Assembly (NCBI GenBank): GCA_016713925.1
Contig: JADJOH010000008.1
Coordinates: forward strand, 186,001 to 250,000
Source of the DNA: Bacteroidota bacterium
Lineage (GTDB): Bacteria > Bacteroidota > Bacteroidia > AKYH767-A > OLB10
DNA length: 64,000 nucleotides
Direction: 5' to 3'
Made by a program: the position numbers and the translations under genes
Shown here: piece after piece, positions 1 to 8,637 of the stretch
Numbering within the stretch: position 1 is the first letter of the stretch
Layout: every line of letters begins with the position of its first letter
Notes under the pieces: generated by a model
Databases searched by the model: none
Told to the model about the DNA's origin: nothing
Seen by the model: only the letters and a program-made list of their open reading frames with translations

Positions 1-1842
1 ATAATTTGTTGGATTACCTACAGATTGATCGGTGAAATACACGGTATTGTTAGCTCCTAAATTAGAAGTAAAGTAAGGTTGACAGGCACTGATGGGTCCT
101 GCAATATAAACTTGCTGACATGTAGAATCTGTACAACCGTTTGCGGTGGTAATAAATAAGCAAGCGGTCCAGTAACCGGAGCTCGGGAAGGTATGAACCG
201 GATTTTGCCCTGTAGCTGTTGTGCCATCACTGAAATACCAGGCCCATGAGGTTACATTTCCGCCGGTTGCAGAACCTATGAAGGTACCGGTACCATTGAA
301 TGACTGATAGGTAAAGCTGGCATTGCAATTTGCGCTTCCTGTGATAGTAACGATATTACAAACTGTATCAATGCAGTTGTTATAAGTCACGATGGTAAGA
401 CAAACCGTATAGGTGCCGGGAGAAGCATATACATGTGAAGGAAACTCTCCGGTACCGCTGGTTCCATCACCAAAATCCCAGGAATAGGATTGTATGCTTC
501 CTGAACCAAGGTTATAACCGTAGAAATATCCGGTTCCATTGCTTTGCTGGTAAGAAAATCCTGCCTGACAACCTGTAGGAGGAAGATTTGAAACCGAATC
601 ACAATATGTATCGAAACAATTATTCGCAGAATCAATTACAGTAAGACAAACCAGGAAGGTGCCAATGGTATTGTATTGATGAATAGGATAAGGTTGTGTG
701 GAAGAATTGCCATCACCGAAATTCCAGAAATAATAATAGTTGGGATTATAGGAAGTAGGTTGGAACCATGTCATTCCTGAACTGTCAATCGCAGTAAATC
801 CTGCATTGCAATTACCTGTTCCCTGAATAACAATTTGGGTACAGTACGTGTCATTGCAGTTACCTGAAGTATCACTCACTGTTAAGCAAACCGTATAAAT
901 TCCGGGTTGTGAAAACTGATGTGATGGACTGGTAAGCGTAGAAGTAGTTCCATCGCCAAAGTCCCAGAATACTTGTGGGGTAAGACCAGTTGAAGTATTG
1001 ATGAATTGCACATTATTTCCCTGAATATTGGGAACGAAACCGGCCACCCAAGTGCCCGAACTGTTTATGGTGATCGAATCGCAATAGGTCGACTGGCAAC
1101 CATTCAGACTATCAGAAATTGTTAAACAGGTCATCCAAATTCCCGGACCAAATGTATGTGTCGGATTTGAAGACGAAGAAAAGGTGCCATCTCCGAAATC
1201 CCAGAACATATTCGCGTAATTTCCGCTACTTGAATTGGTAAATGCTACGGTAGATCCTGATTGAAAGGTAAAGTTATAATCTGCAACACAAGGAGATCCG
1301 TTCTGTATAAAAACTCCTCCGCAATACGTGTCAGTACAACCGGTCCCTGTAGTAATTGTTAAACAAACTGTATAGGAGCCGGGTTGCTGAAAGGTGTGAA
1401 TGGGATTTGCAAGAGTAGAGGTGTTCCCGTCATCAAAATTCCAGAAAAAAGTAGCATTCGCACCTACCGACAAATTGTCGAAATAGATCATATTGTTACT
1501 TAAATTATTTGGTGAAAAATAAGCCTGGCAACCGCTGGTATTGGCGATGACCAATGTGTCACACATATAGGACTGACATCCGTTAAGGCTATCCCAGATC
1601 GTTAAACATACACCGTAAATTCCGGGTGCATAAGTATGTGTTGGATTAGCAGCAGTGGAGGTGCTTCCATCCCCAAAGTACCAGCTTACATTTGCAAAGG
1701 TTCCTGTACTTGTATTCGTGAAAGCAACCGTTGTGGCGGTTTGCTGCGTCATTGTAAATGAAGCAGTGCATTGTGCCGAAGCATTTTGCCAAAAGCCGGA
1801 TACCATCAGGGCAATCAGCAGGAGTAAATTTTTAGTTTTCAT
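1..1842 (-). CDS. PKD-repeat secreted protein, C-terminus beyond the window
   Basis: Reading the minus strand from the ATG at 1842 gives 614 uninterrupted codons running off the window start, so the C-terminus is missing. An N-terminal signal peptide (MKTKNLLLLIALMVSG, cleavage near ASAQ) is followed by at least eight PKD-like repeats of about 75-80 residues. Each carries a variant of WDFGDGTSTS, then NPTHTY, then YTVCLTV and a paired-cysteine stretch such as GCQSTYCDS. PKD domains are beta-sandwich modules common in Bacteroidota surface adhesins and T9SS cargo. A T9SS or gliding-type C-terminal domain is expected outside the window but is not seen. The two conserved cysteines per repeat suggest one disulphide per module (inference). 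Confidence 0.9.
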   Translation of the reverse strand, partial: MKTKNLLLLIALMVSGFWQNASAQCTASFTMTQQTATTVAFTNTSTGTFANVSWYFGDGSTSTAANPTHTYAPGIYGVCLTIWDSLNGCQSYMCDTLVIANTSGCQAYFSPNNLSNNMIYFDNLSVGANATFFWNFDDGNTSTLANPIHTFQQPGSYTVCLTITTGTGCTDTYCGGVFIQNGSPCVADYNFTFQSGSTVAFTNSSSGNYANMFWDFGDGTFSSSSNPTHTFGPGIWMTCLTISDSLNGCQSTYCDSITINSSGTWVAGFVPNIQGNNVQFINTSTGLTPQVFWDFGDGTTSTLTSPSHQFSQPGIYTVCLTVSDTSGNCNDTYCTQIVIQGTGNCNAGFTAIDSSGMTWFQPTSYNPNYYYFWNFGDGNSSTQPYPIHQYNTIGTFLVCLTVIDSANNCFDTYCDSVSNLPPTGCQAGFSYQQSNGTGYFYGYNLGSGSIQSYSWDFGDGTSGTGEFPSHVYASPGTYTVCLTIVTYNNCIDTVCNIVTITGSANCNASFTYQSFNGTGTFIGSATGGNVTSWAWYFSDGTTATGQNPVHTFPSSGYWTACLFITTANGCTDSTCQQVYIAGPISACQPYFTSNLGANNTVYFTDQSVGNPTNY

Positions 1843-1973
1843 AATAAATGCGTGTTTTGGACTGTCAACGAAACAAAAGTACCGTTCTGTTACGTACCGG
1901 TAAAAGGCTTTTTAATAAAATATTACGTGTTCAATTTTAGAAATTGTCGACTTCAATAGAAAACTTCTGATTT

Positions 1974-2016
1974 TACCACGGAGATACAGAGGCACAGAGG
2001 TTCACGGAGACATTAT
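1974..2016. repeat. Intergenic CACGGAG-type dispersed repeat, copy 1
   Basis: The gap downstream of the 491-residue gene holds TTTTACCACGGAG, then ACAGAGGCACAGAGG, then TTCACGGAG. A close relative lies at 17230-17272. It is noncoding in all frames. Similar short purine-rich 'cacggag/cacagag' elements are found scattered in many environmental genomes (from memory); no function is known to me. Confidence 0.55.
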
Positions 2017-2087
2017 TAAAGAATTTAATTTAAATATAACATTATCAAATATATATAGGTGATTCTTGAAGAAGTAGTTTGAAAAAA

Positions 2088-3563
2088 TCAGGTTTTTATG
2101 GATTTGGGGAGTTTGGAATTGACCCAGTTTCCGTAATCGATGATGACAGCATCTTCACGGGAATTATTACGTGTCCAGTCCACAAATGACTTCATCTTTT
2201 CGAGCAGTTTGGGTTCGTTTTTATAGTCTGCCGTATTGAGCATTTTACGGAGGATGTCCAGAATTTCCTTTTCTTCCCGATGGCTTTCCTGCAGTAGAAG
2301 ATTTTTATATTCCTTTTTAAGGCGTGTCATCTTATATTCAATCACGTCGCTTTGTTGCAATTCATATCTGTTGAGCAATTCACCCACAGAAATCTTTAAG
2401 CGAAGGGAAGGATCCGCGCTCTTAAATCCGTCCAGCAAGGCTAATTTCCCGAAATGCCGGATCGCCTCCTTATACTGTTGCTGGTCGAAGTGGAGGACAG
2501 CCAGATTCAGGTACACGAACCAATGGTAATAATCATTGGCCTTGATACGCGTCTGATCTTTCAAATCCTCCAGAATGGAGATGGCCTTTTCGGGTTCCAG
2601 CACGGAGTAATTTATCACCAGTGCATTGTAATAAAAGAAAAAGTACTTATCGAACAAGAGCTGATTGAATTCATCCATCGCCGTTTTCAAACGTTCTGCC
2701 CATTGCAGACTTTGCCGCAACTTATCCGTCTTAAACAGGGTGTTTACAATATAAGTGAGCATCTGAAGTTTGGTATCATGATTGCCACGATTAAACAACT
2801 TGTCTTTTTCGAATTCCTTGTAGGTTTTGAGCAGGTACTGTTCGAGAGGTTTATACTCGTGGCGTTGCAGCAATACCTGACTAACGGCTCGGTAGATACG
2901 AAAACGGAGTAAAGGACTGTTTTTAAGATCACGGTTCTTGATAAAATCATCAGTGGATTGCTTCAGCAGATCCAGGAGCGGGTTGGTGTCGTGAGAAAAA
3001 TTTTGTGTGGTTTTCAGACGAAAGGTCACTACTGCCAGCAGGTCATCGATGGCACGGAGGTCTTCCAGTCGCCGCCGGTTTTCCTGCCGTTTTTCAATAT
3101 AGACTTCCGGGTTGATTTGTAAAGATTCATGCGAGAGGCGGATGTACTCCCCGTAAATAATATCCAGCAATTCATAGTTCTCGATGGACCCGGCACTGCG
3201 TTCAGCACGACGCAGGTAATAGCGCGATTCCTCGAGGAGATTGCGTCCGAAGAAATGCTTGTATAGGGCCAGCATTTGACTGGCATGTATAAAATCATCT
3301 TCCTCATAATGCAGTACGGAAAGGGATTTATTTATATCGGAGAGCAAGCGGTTGCGCAATCGATACCAGACATTTTTAGACTCCACCGGATAGAGTTTTT
3401 GCAGAAAGAGTTCCTCCTGTTCCGGGCTTTTCTGAAGACGTAAAAAGTCGAAGAACCGAACATCCTTTCGATCGAAGGCTTGTTGTGTACGCGCGGCAAA
3501 CAGCTTGTAAAAGCGAACCTCTTCCTTGTTCAAGGATTTTACCAGTTTGGCTAAATGATCCAT
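2088..3563 (-). CDS. Hypothetical helical (TPR-like) protein
   Basis: The gene encodes 491 residues with an ATG start at 3563. It has no signal peptide and no membrane segment. It is almost wholly helical and rich in charged and aromatic residues, with paired helices resembling degenerate TPR units (for example HWFVYLNLAVLHFDQQQYKEA near residue 365). That points to a cytoplasmic scaffold or protein-binding role, but no catalytic motif is visible. It starts with a KLVKSLNKEEVRFYKLF segment, a pattern I associate with conserved Bacteroidota proteins of unknown function. It stands alone, between the PKD gene and a divergent secreted-protein gene. I do not recognise a named family. Confidence 0.8.
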   Translation of the reverse strand: MDHLAKLVKSLNKEEVRFYKLFAARTQQAFDRKDVRFFDFLRLQKSPEQEELFLQKLYPVESKNVWYRLRNRLLSDINKSLSVLHYEEDDFIHASQMLALYKHFFGRNLLEESRYYLRRAERSAGSIENYELLDIIYGEYIRLSHESLQINPEVYIEKRQENRRRLEDLRAIDDLLAVVTFRLKTTQNFSHDTNPLLDLLKQSTDDFIKNRDLKNSPLLRFRIYRAVSQVLLQRHEYKPLEQYLLKTYKEFEKDKLFNRGNHDTKLQMLTYIVNTLFKTDKLRQSLQWAERLKTAMDEFNQLLFDKYFFFYYNALVINYSVLEPEKAISILEDLKDQTRIKANDYYHWFVYLNLAVLHFDQQQYKEAIRHFGKLALLDGFKSADPSLRLKISVGELLNRYELQQSDVIEYKMTRLKKEYKNLLLQESHREEKEILDILRKMLNTADYKNEPKLLEKMKSFVDWTRNNSREDAVIIDYGNWVNSKLPKSIKT

Positions 3564-3657
3564 CTTCCTTAGTTTGGACGCGTAAGATATTAAAAAAAAT
3601 TGTTTTCACATACCATATCTTGTCCTTAGTTTTGATTTATACTTTACAAAACCAATT

Positions 3658-4341
3658 ATGAAACGTCTGCTGAATCTCATTTGCTTAGGGCTGATCCTAC
3701 TGTCAGGACAGGTTATGGCACAGCTTCCTCATTTGAGGGTGAGTGCACTTAACAACTGGCCGGATACAGTATATAACAATCAAAATGTGGCGGTCAGTGC
3801 CGTCGTGGAGAATATAGGCACCGCGGCATATCAGGGTCCGTTGCAAATCATCCTGCAAACAGATAGCGGGACGTTCTCCTATTTATATTTCAACCAAAGT
3901 ACATCCGTTTTAATCTTACCGGGTGATACCATTGTCTTCTCCCCGCCTAACGGTTATATTTTCGACAGCACGGTTTTTCGTCCCGGAAATAATGTGGTGG
4001 TGGTTTGGCCGCATAGTGCACAAGCCATTCAGGTGGACACCTTCCTTGTGGATACCTATTTCATACAGAGCTTGTTCCAAGGAATTAATGACCCCAAGCC
4101 CATCCCCGGATTGAAATTATTCCCTAACCCTGCGCATAATGAAGCGGTAATTACCAGTCCTGAAATTGGGCTTGAGGGCGTAAGAATTTTAAATAGCTTA
4201 GGCAAGGAAGTATGGTCCTTAAGAGGAGAAAATATGTACAGTATAGCACTTCCTGTAGACCAATTACCTGTAGGGTTATATATGATAGAAATTATCGGCA
4301 ACGAAGGCCGGCGTTCCGGATATAGATTGTTGAGGCAGTAG
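3658..4341 (+). CDS. Small secreted CARDB-like protein with T9SS sorting domain
   Basis: This 227-residue protein has a clear signal peptide (MKRLLNLICLGLILLSGQVMA). Residues about 23-130 form one Ig-like beta domain with the pattern of CARDB or cell-adhesion modules (VAVSAVVENIGTAAYQGPL). Residues about 150-227 are a type A T9SS sorting domain beginning KLFPNPAHNEAVITS and ending with a basic tail. It should therefore be exported across the outer membrane and anchored or released by the T9SS. Its ligand is unknown. It is monocistronic: a strong hairpin terminator follows at 4372-4407. Confidence 0.85.
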   Translation: MKRLLNLICLGLILLSGQVMAQLPHLRVSALNNWPDTVYNNQNVAVSAVVENIGTAAYQGPLQIILQTDSGTFSYLYFNQSTSVLILPGDTIVFSPPNGYIFDSTVFRPGNNVVVVWPHSAQAIQVDTFLVDTYFIQSLFQGINDPKPIPGLKLFPNPAHNEAVITSPEIGLEGVRILNSLGKEVWSLRGENMYSIALPVDQLPVGLYMIEIIGNEGRRSGYRLLRQ

Positions 4342-4371
4342 TTAGGTTAGATTACTTTTCAGTTTTAAAAG

Positions 4372-4407
4372 AGCCGTGGACGCCCCACACAGAGGTGTTC
4401 CACGGCT
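4372..4407 (+). terminator. Rho-independent terminator after the CARDB/T9SS gene
   Basis: A perfect 9-bp stem AGCCGTGGA/TCCACGGCT (4372-4380 with 4399-4407) encloses an inner ACAC/GTGT pairing (4387-4390 with 4395-4398). It is followed by a T-rich stretch. It lies 30 bp after the stop codon. Confidence 0.75.
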
Positions 4408-4655
4408 TTCTTGTGTTATTTTATGAAATGTTTCGAATATTTCTTATTTTTCGGGGATAATGGATTGAAGAATTAACCCGGTTTGAGTAGATCATGCTGT
4501 TCAAACCAATAAATTTTGCAAAATGAATTTATTTTGAGTTCAGCCTTACGCTATTGAAATGATCCAACAATTATTATTTGAAGACTTAATATCCTTTTTG
4601 GAAATGATCAAAAATGCGATTGTTCAGATAGATCCATCATTCAATTCAACAACTC
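4408..4655. other. Gap upstream of the lipoprotein/radical SAM pair
   Basis: With the terminator this makes a 314-bp stretch without an established gene. It is AT-rich and carries the 37-codon reading frame at 4559-4672, described separately. I see no clear TAnnTTTG promoter and no riboswitch-like fold. Confidence 0.5.
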
Positions 4656-4672
4656 ATGAATACATTCCTTAG
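4559..4672 (+). CDS. Possible 37-residue peptide overlapping the lipoprotein start
   Basis: An ATG at 4559 opens 37 codons (MIQQLLFEDLISFLEM..., ending HEYIP). The stop at 4670-4672 lies 17 bp inside the lipoprotein gene in another frame, an arrangement compatible with translational coupling. It has a hydrophobic-acidic N-terminal helix and a polar tail. It has no Cys-rich, Gly-Gly or other typical RiPP core. It may be a leader or coupling peptide, a modified-peptide precursor for the radical SAM enzyme downstream, or chance. Only length and position support it. Confidence 0.25.
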   Translation: MIQQLLFEDLISFLEMIKNAIVQIDPSFNSTTHEYIP

Positions 4673-5663
4673 AAAAGTCAGGATTCCGGTATCACTGTTT
4701 TTGATTGCTGCAATTCTTAATTTAAGTATTGGTTGCAATTATTACAAAGTCCGGAGTATTGATGAACTAACGGCTTCCTTGAGCAAGGAAAAAATACAAT
4801 CGTATCAAAAGCTGAACAAGTACATTATATTGCATACAGCTGAAACGAATTATCATATTACGGATATCAGCATTGACAGTACGAACAATTTCATGAAAGC
4901 GAAATTGCTTCCATTGGCTCAGTATCATATGCTCTACAGTAGTCCCTCCTATGCAAAGGGTAGATATAAATCACGAAAAGAACGCCAGGTACTTGATGAA
5001 GTCCATTTGTTTATTCAAAACAATGTTAAAGCAAATGAAGATGGCGAGATTACCATACCACTTACCTCTCTGGTTCGTATGGATATCGTTCAACCGGATT
5101 ATGGAAGAACTATCGCCAGCTATGTATTTGGTGCGATTGGAATTACAGTTGGCCTGCTGGCCATTATATCAGTAATTATTTTACTTACGAAATCTTCCTG
5201 TCCTTTTGTTTATGTTGATAACGGTAATGGATATACGTTTATCGGGGAGATGTATGGCGGTGCTATTTTCAAGCCCCTTCAGCGGGATGATTATATGCGG
5301 CTCTGTACCGGCTCTGATACTACTGCCACTTTAAAAATTAAAATTGCAAACGAGCTGAAGGAAGTACAGTATACCGATCTGGCGCAATTGATTGTAGCCG
5401 AACGTGTGGATAATAAAGAAACAGTGATAGATTCGAAAGGTCACCTGTTTACGCTGGATCAGCCGGTCCTTCCCCGGAAAGCGATGTTGAATGAAAGGGA
5501 GAATGTTACCTCTTCCGTCACCTCCCTGGATAGTTCTTTCTGTCTGTTCAACGATGAATCTAAGGCGGACTTGCAGAATGATCTCCACTTGTCTTTTCGC
5601 GAAGCCGGATGCGGTTACTTCCGGCAGACTGATACTAAAAGCAAAAAATTCATGGTGGCTTGA
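4656..5663 (+). CDS. Lipoprotein of unknown function, N-terminal part of a frameshifted gene
   Basis: A lipobox (LNLSIGC, Cys27) marks this as a lipoprotein. Residues about 150-180 form a hydrophobic segment (FGAIGITVGLLAIISVIILL). The next stretch SCPFVYVDNGNGYTF...GEMYGGAIFKPLQR resembles a motif I have seen in uncharacterised Bacteroidota and Acidobacteriota proteins. The frame closes at 5663 directly after an A6 run (5643-5648). With five A the sequence reads on as KSKNSWWLDFAFTKF. A second shift at the CCCC run 5871-5874 returns to the original frame, giving one protein of about 554 residues ending at 6320. The end overlaps the radical SAM gene by 26 bp, which strongly suggests co-translation. 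Confidence 0.75.
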   Translation: MNTFLRKVRIPVSLFLIAAILNLSIGCNYYKVRSIDELTASLSKEKIQSYQKLNKYIILHTAETNYHITDISIDSTNNFMKAKLLPLAQYHMLYSSPSYAKGRYKSRKERQVLDEVHLFIQNNVKANEDGEITIPLTSLVRMDIVQPDYGRTIASYVFGAIGITVGLLAIISVIILLTKSSCPFVYVDNGNGYTFIGEMYGGAIFKPLQRDDYMRLCTGSDTTATLKIKIANELKEVQYTDLAQLIVAERVDNKETVIDSKGHLFTLDQPVLPRKAMLNERENVTSSVTSLDSSFCLFNDESKADLQNDLHLSFREAGCGYFRQTDTKSKKFMVA

Positions 5664-5810
5664 TTTCGCCTTTACCAAGTTCACCGAATTGTTTGGAAGC
5701 TACTATCCCACGTTTGTAGAAAAGCAACGTGCCTCTTCCCGCGAAAAGTTAATGAAATGGTCTGCGGATAACGGCATTCCACTTTCCGTTTATATCAAGA
5801 CAGGTACAAC

Positions 5811-6320
5811 ATGGGAATTACTGGAGCAAATACCCACTTCCGGACCCATGGCCTTGCGCACATTTTGTGTCCCCTTGATTTGAAAACACATAAAGGGAAT
5901 ACGGTAGAGGTAAAAATAAGTTGTGGATTCCTCAATTGGGAATTGGACGAGGTCTCAATGGATTATTCAGAGCAACAACCTGTGGTTTATCATCAATTGA
6001 ATCCGGAAAGTGCCATAGATCAGGATAATATAAATTGTACAAAGCAGTTGTTGAAAGCAGATCAGGACTATCTCGTACAACCACTGCCGGGACAGGAATG
6101 TGTACTCACCTATCAATTGCCCGCGTTAAAGAAAGGAGCTCACTACGATGTGTATTTACACAGCAATGGCTACTACGAACATGTAAGAGAATATACCGGT
6201 ATCCCTGATCGGAAGTTACTGGAATCTTTTAAAGCTCCGGCCGCATTCAATAAATTTATGCATCTATTGTATAAGCAAATGGAGGCCAATCACCATGAAA
6301 GCATTGCAAATGTCCGTTAA
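5811..6320 (+). CDS. C-terminal fragment of the same lipoprotein gene
   Basis: This continues the 4656 gene after two compensating one-base shifts. The middle piece lies in the other frame from about 5649 to 5883 (DFAFTKFTELFGSYYPTFVE). The true sequence of this fragment starts near 5873, at LDLKTHKGNTVEVKISCGF; the in-frame ATG at 5811 is probably not used. It is a beta-rich domain with one helical tail and no recognised family. The stop codon is 26 bp inside the radical SAM gene. Confidence 0.6.
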   Translation: MGITGANTHFRTHGLAHILCPLDLKTHKGNTVEVKISCGFLNWELDEVSMDYSEQQPVVYHQLNPESAIDQDNINCTKQLLKADQDYLVQPLPGQECVLTYQLPALKKGAHYDVYLHSNGYYEHVREYTGIPDRKLLESFKAPAAFNKFMHLLYKQMEANHHESIANVR

Positions 6321-7572
6321 CGAGCAACAAGAGTCGACCATGGTCATTGAAAAAAGCGAGCTGCAACAATCCGTTTCAGATGTTATAGCTGATAAAGTAT
6401 CCACTGAGCCGTTCCGGATTCCATCAGGTCAACACCATGTACATGGCTGGAACCTTTTTCTGTTGAAAAGAAAATTCCGCCTTCAATTCGCAAAGATGGT
6501 ACTGCAACGGTATGGTTTCAGCAGAAAGGCAGTTGCAGTCATACGCAACCTAAAAAAGAAGAACATACAAATACACGGACCAACGGCATTTAGAAAATGG
6601 GTCCATGCTTCAGGGAAAAACTATTTCTACCTGTATGCTGCCGGCTATCCATCAGCGTCTCTTCAACGCATGATGCAACAGGAGATGGACCGACTGGATC
6701 AACCGGACACACTGCAGTTGCGGTTTGCGTTTTTGGCGATCACAAAAAAATGTGCGCTACGCTGTGAGCATTGTTTTGAATGGGATAATATTAACCAGAA
6801 GGAAGTATTGTCGTATGCGGATTTAAGAAATATTGTTTTGAAGTTAATCGATGCGGGAATAACGCAACTGCATCTGAGTGGAGGAGAGCCCTTACTCCGG
6901 GTAAAAGAGATCGTTCAACTGGCAAAGGAGTTTTCCTCTGTCCTTGATATCTGGGTCTTGACTTCCGGTTTTAATGGTACGGCTGAGAACATAGCACTTC
7001 TAAAAGAGTCCGGAGTGTGCGGTTTTGCTGTAAGTATTGATCATTATTTACCGGAAGAACATGATCGTTTCAGGAAACATTCAGGTTCTTTCGAACAAGC
7101 AACACAAACCATACATTTTGCCCGCGCACTGGACATGCCGGTAGCTCTTTCGGTTTGTACAACGAGAGCATTCTGTACAGAGGAGCATCTGCATAACTAT
7201 CTCGAATTAGCAAGACAGCTAGATGTTTCCTTTGTTCAAATCCTGGAGCCCAAAGCTGTAGGAAATTATTCCGGAAAAGATGTGCTACTTCAAGAGCATC
7301 ATATTCGCCAACTTGAATCTTTTTACCTGAAGTACAACAGAGACGTACAGTATAAGAACTATCCCATCATCGTTTACCACGGCTATTATCAACGCAGAAG
7401 CGGATGCTTTACATCTGGCAACCGGGCATTATATATTGATACCAATGGCGAAGCAATGAGTTGCCCTTTCTGTCACTGTTCTTCCGGCAATTTGTTAAGA
7501 GAAGATGCCAAGACGATCATCTCCAGGATGCGAATGAAAGGATGTTCTTCCTTTGGTACAAGTACTATTTGA
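6295..7572 (+). CDS. Radical SAM protein with SPASM-like C-terminus
   Basis: This 425-residue protein carries the radical SAM CxxxCxxC motif at Cys153-Cys157-Cys160 (KKCALRCEHCFEW), followed by the LHLSGGEPLL loop that binds SAM. Near the C-terminus SGCFTSGNRALYIDTNGE, MSCPFCHCSSGNLL and MKGCSSF give the cysteine spacing of a SPASM-type auxiliary iron-sulphur domain. Family knowledge: SPASM enzymes modify peptides or proteins, or act in cofactor biosynthesis. About 130 N-terminal residues are a non-catalytic extension. The start overlaps the lipoprotein gene by 26 bp, so the two are probably made together. The substrate is unknown and no convincing precursor peptide is nearby. Later starts at 6310 or 6340 are possible. 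Confidence 0.85.
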   Translation: MKALQMSVNEQQESTMVIEKSELQQSVSDVIADKVSTEPFRIPSGQHHVHGWNLFLLKRKFRLQFAKMVLQRYGFSRKAVAVIRNLKKKNIQIHGPTAFRKWVHASGKNYFYLYAAGYPSASLQRMMQQEMDRLDQPDTLQLRFAFLAITKKCALRCEHCFEWDNINQKEVLSYADLRNIVLKLIDAGITQLHLSGGEPLLRVKEIVQLAKEFSSVLDIWVLTSGFNGTAENIALLKESGVCGFAVSIDHYLPEEHDRFRKHSGSFEQATQTIHFARALDMPVALSVCTTRAFCTEEHLHNYLELARQLDVSFVQILEPKAVGNYSGKDVLLQEHHIRQLESFYLKYNRDVQYKNYPIIVYHGYYQRRSGCFTSGNRALYIDTNGEAMSCPFCHCSSGNLLREDAKTIISRMRMKGCSSFGTSTI

Positions 7573-8033
7573 TTCGTTGACCATTGATGATTTGATGATT
7601 TGATCGCGAAGCCTCGCGATTTGATGATTTGAAGATGGGATGATAGGCTATTCAATTTGGCGGGAGACAGGTTTGATCTCTATGTCGCGCGATGGACTAT
7701 TTTGCGAAAGCTACGAAGTCCGAAGAGGTCGAAAGACTTATCTTAAGTTAATCATAATCATCCCTCCTTCGCTGACTTTGTGCGCCAAAGCTTTAGCGAC
7801 GGAGCAAGCTTTGGCGCACACAGTAAGCGATGGCGTAAGCTACGGAGGGCAAGCATAATACATCGCTCCTTCGCTAAAGCTACGGCGGACAAGTCTGTGG
7901 CCAATCAAGTTTGGATGCAACTGTCAATTTGTTATTACTGTTGGGTTCTATGAAAATCGGGATTTGAACTCCAAAACCAATCCGAAAACCGCTGATTTAT
8001 CATTTATCCTTTAAAACTTAACATTAAAAATAT
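7573..8033. repeat. Repeat-rich intergenic region after the radical SAM gene
   Basis: No credible gene is seen. The region holds: TTGATGATTTG copies either side of a small palindrome ATCGCGA-AGCC-TCGCGAT (7603-7620); a 15-bp perfect inverted repeat (7779-7793 with 7806-7820); and phrases such as TTCGCTAAAGCTACGG (7872-7887) that recur elsewhere in the window as GAAGCTTTAGCGAAG or GAAGCTTTAGCG (about 20977-21025). An open frame at 7640-7858 merely reads through this repeat DNA. Confidence 0.7.
7779..7820. repeat. 15-bp perfect inverted repeat
   Basis: TGTGCGCCAAAGCTT (7779-7793) and its exact reverse complement (7806-7820) are separated by 12 nt. The flanks extend the pairing imperfectly (CCCTCC near 7762 with GGAGGG near 7845). 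There is no T-run, so a terminator role is unlikely. Confidence 0.8.
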
Positions 8034-8063
8034 TTTGTTATTCGAAATTTAATTCTACTTTTG
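8034..8063 (+). promoter_or_regulatory. Bacteroidota-type promoter
   Basis: TTTG at 8034-8037 and TACTTTTG at 8056-8063 match the -33/-7 consensus TTTG and TAnnTTTG with an 18-nt spacer. They lie 23 bp before the ATG at 8087. Confidence 0.65.
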
Positions 8064-8086
8064 ATTCAATCTAAACTTTATTACCC

Positions 8087-8488
8087 ATGAAAACTCAACA
8101 CTTTCACCATGGTCTTTTAACAGTATTTCTCTCGGCAACGACACTCCTTTTACAGGGACAAACACCTTCTGATGCGTATGTGCTGATTTCACCTGATACC
8201 GGTAATAATGTAAAAGGTTTCATGCATATCACTTTACCGGATACCAATAACATTGCAGCCATAGAAGTAAAGTTAGGCAGTACCGATGGTGGCCACGACT
8301 TGGCGAATTATACTTTTAGTTATGATGTTACCGGATCATTGCCTGCGGGATATGTATGGATGAGAGATGGTTTTAAATTGATTCTTTCGCTTGGCTCTTA
8401 TCCTGTCAGCGATCTTCAGTTTGGACGTGTGCGTTTGCAAAGGAGTGATGGTGGATGGGGGGATGAGTTTGCCTTTGTTAGGAATTGA
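8087..8488 (+). CDS. Small secreted hypothetical protein
   Basis: This 133-residue protein begins with an atypical but plausible signal sequence (HHGLLTVFLSATTLLLQGQ). The rest is beta-rich and reads as one immunoglobulin-like or cohesin-like module: IAAIEVKLGSTDGG, YTFSYDVTGSLPAGY, RVRLQRSDGGWGDEFAFVRN. It has no T9SS domain and no cysteines. It lies 149 bp upstream of the giant protein gene on the same strand and has its own promoter, so co-transcription is possible but unproven. No family is recognised. Confidence 0.75.
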   Translation: MKTQHFHHGLLTVFLSATTLLLQGQTPSDAYVLISPDTGNNVKGFMHITLPDTNNIAAIEVKLGSTDGGHDLANYTFSYDVTGSLPAGYVWMRDGFKLILSLGSYPVSDLQFGRVRLQRSDGGWGDEFAFVRN

Positions 8489-8637
8489 GTTAATGCCTTC
8501 CCAAGACGTGAGATGGGTTTCAGGAAATTGAATAGTTGGCCGGCTCTCAATGGAGGTCGTCAGTTGATTATCATCATTAGTTTGTAATTGTATGTTCTAA
8601 TACGTAATTGATATCACCCATCAAAAACATTTAACCC

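Noticed and set aside
4559..7572. Classical RiPP gene cluster
   Set aside because: No typical precursor, exporter or protease gene is seen, only a short unconvincing ORF; the coupled lipoprotein is the more likely partner.
7640..7858. 72-residue ORF after the radical SAM gene
   Set aside because: It reads through intergenic repeats and lacks a family pattern.
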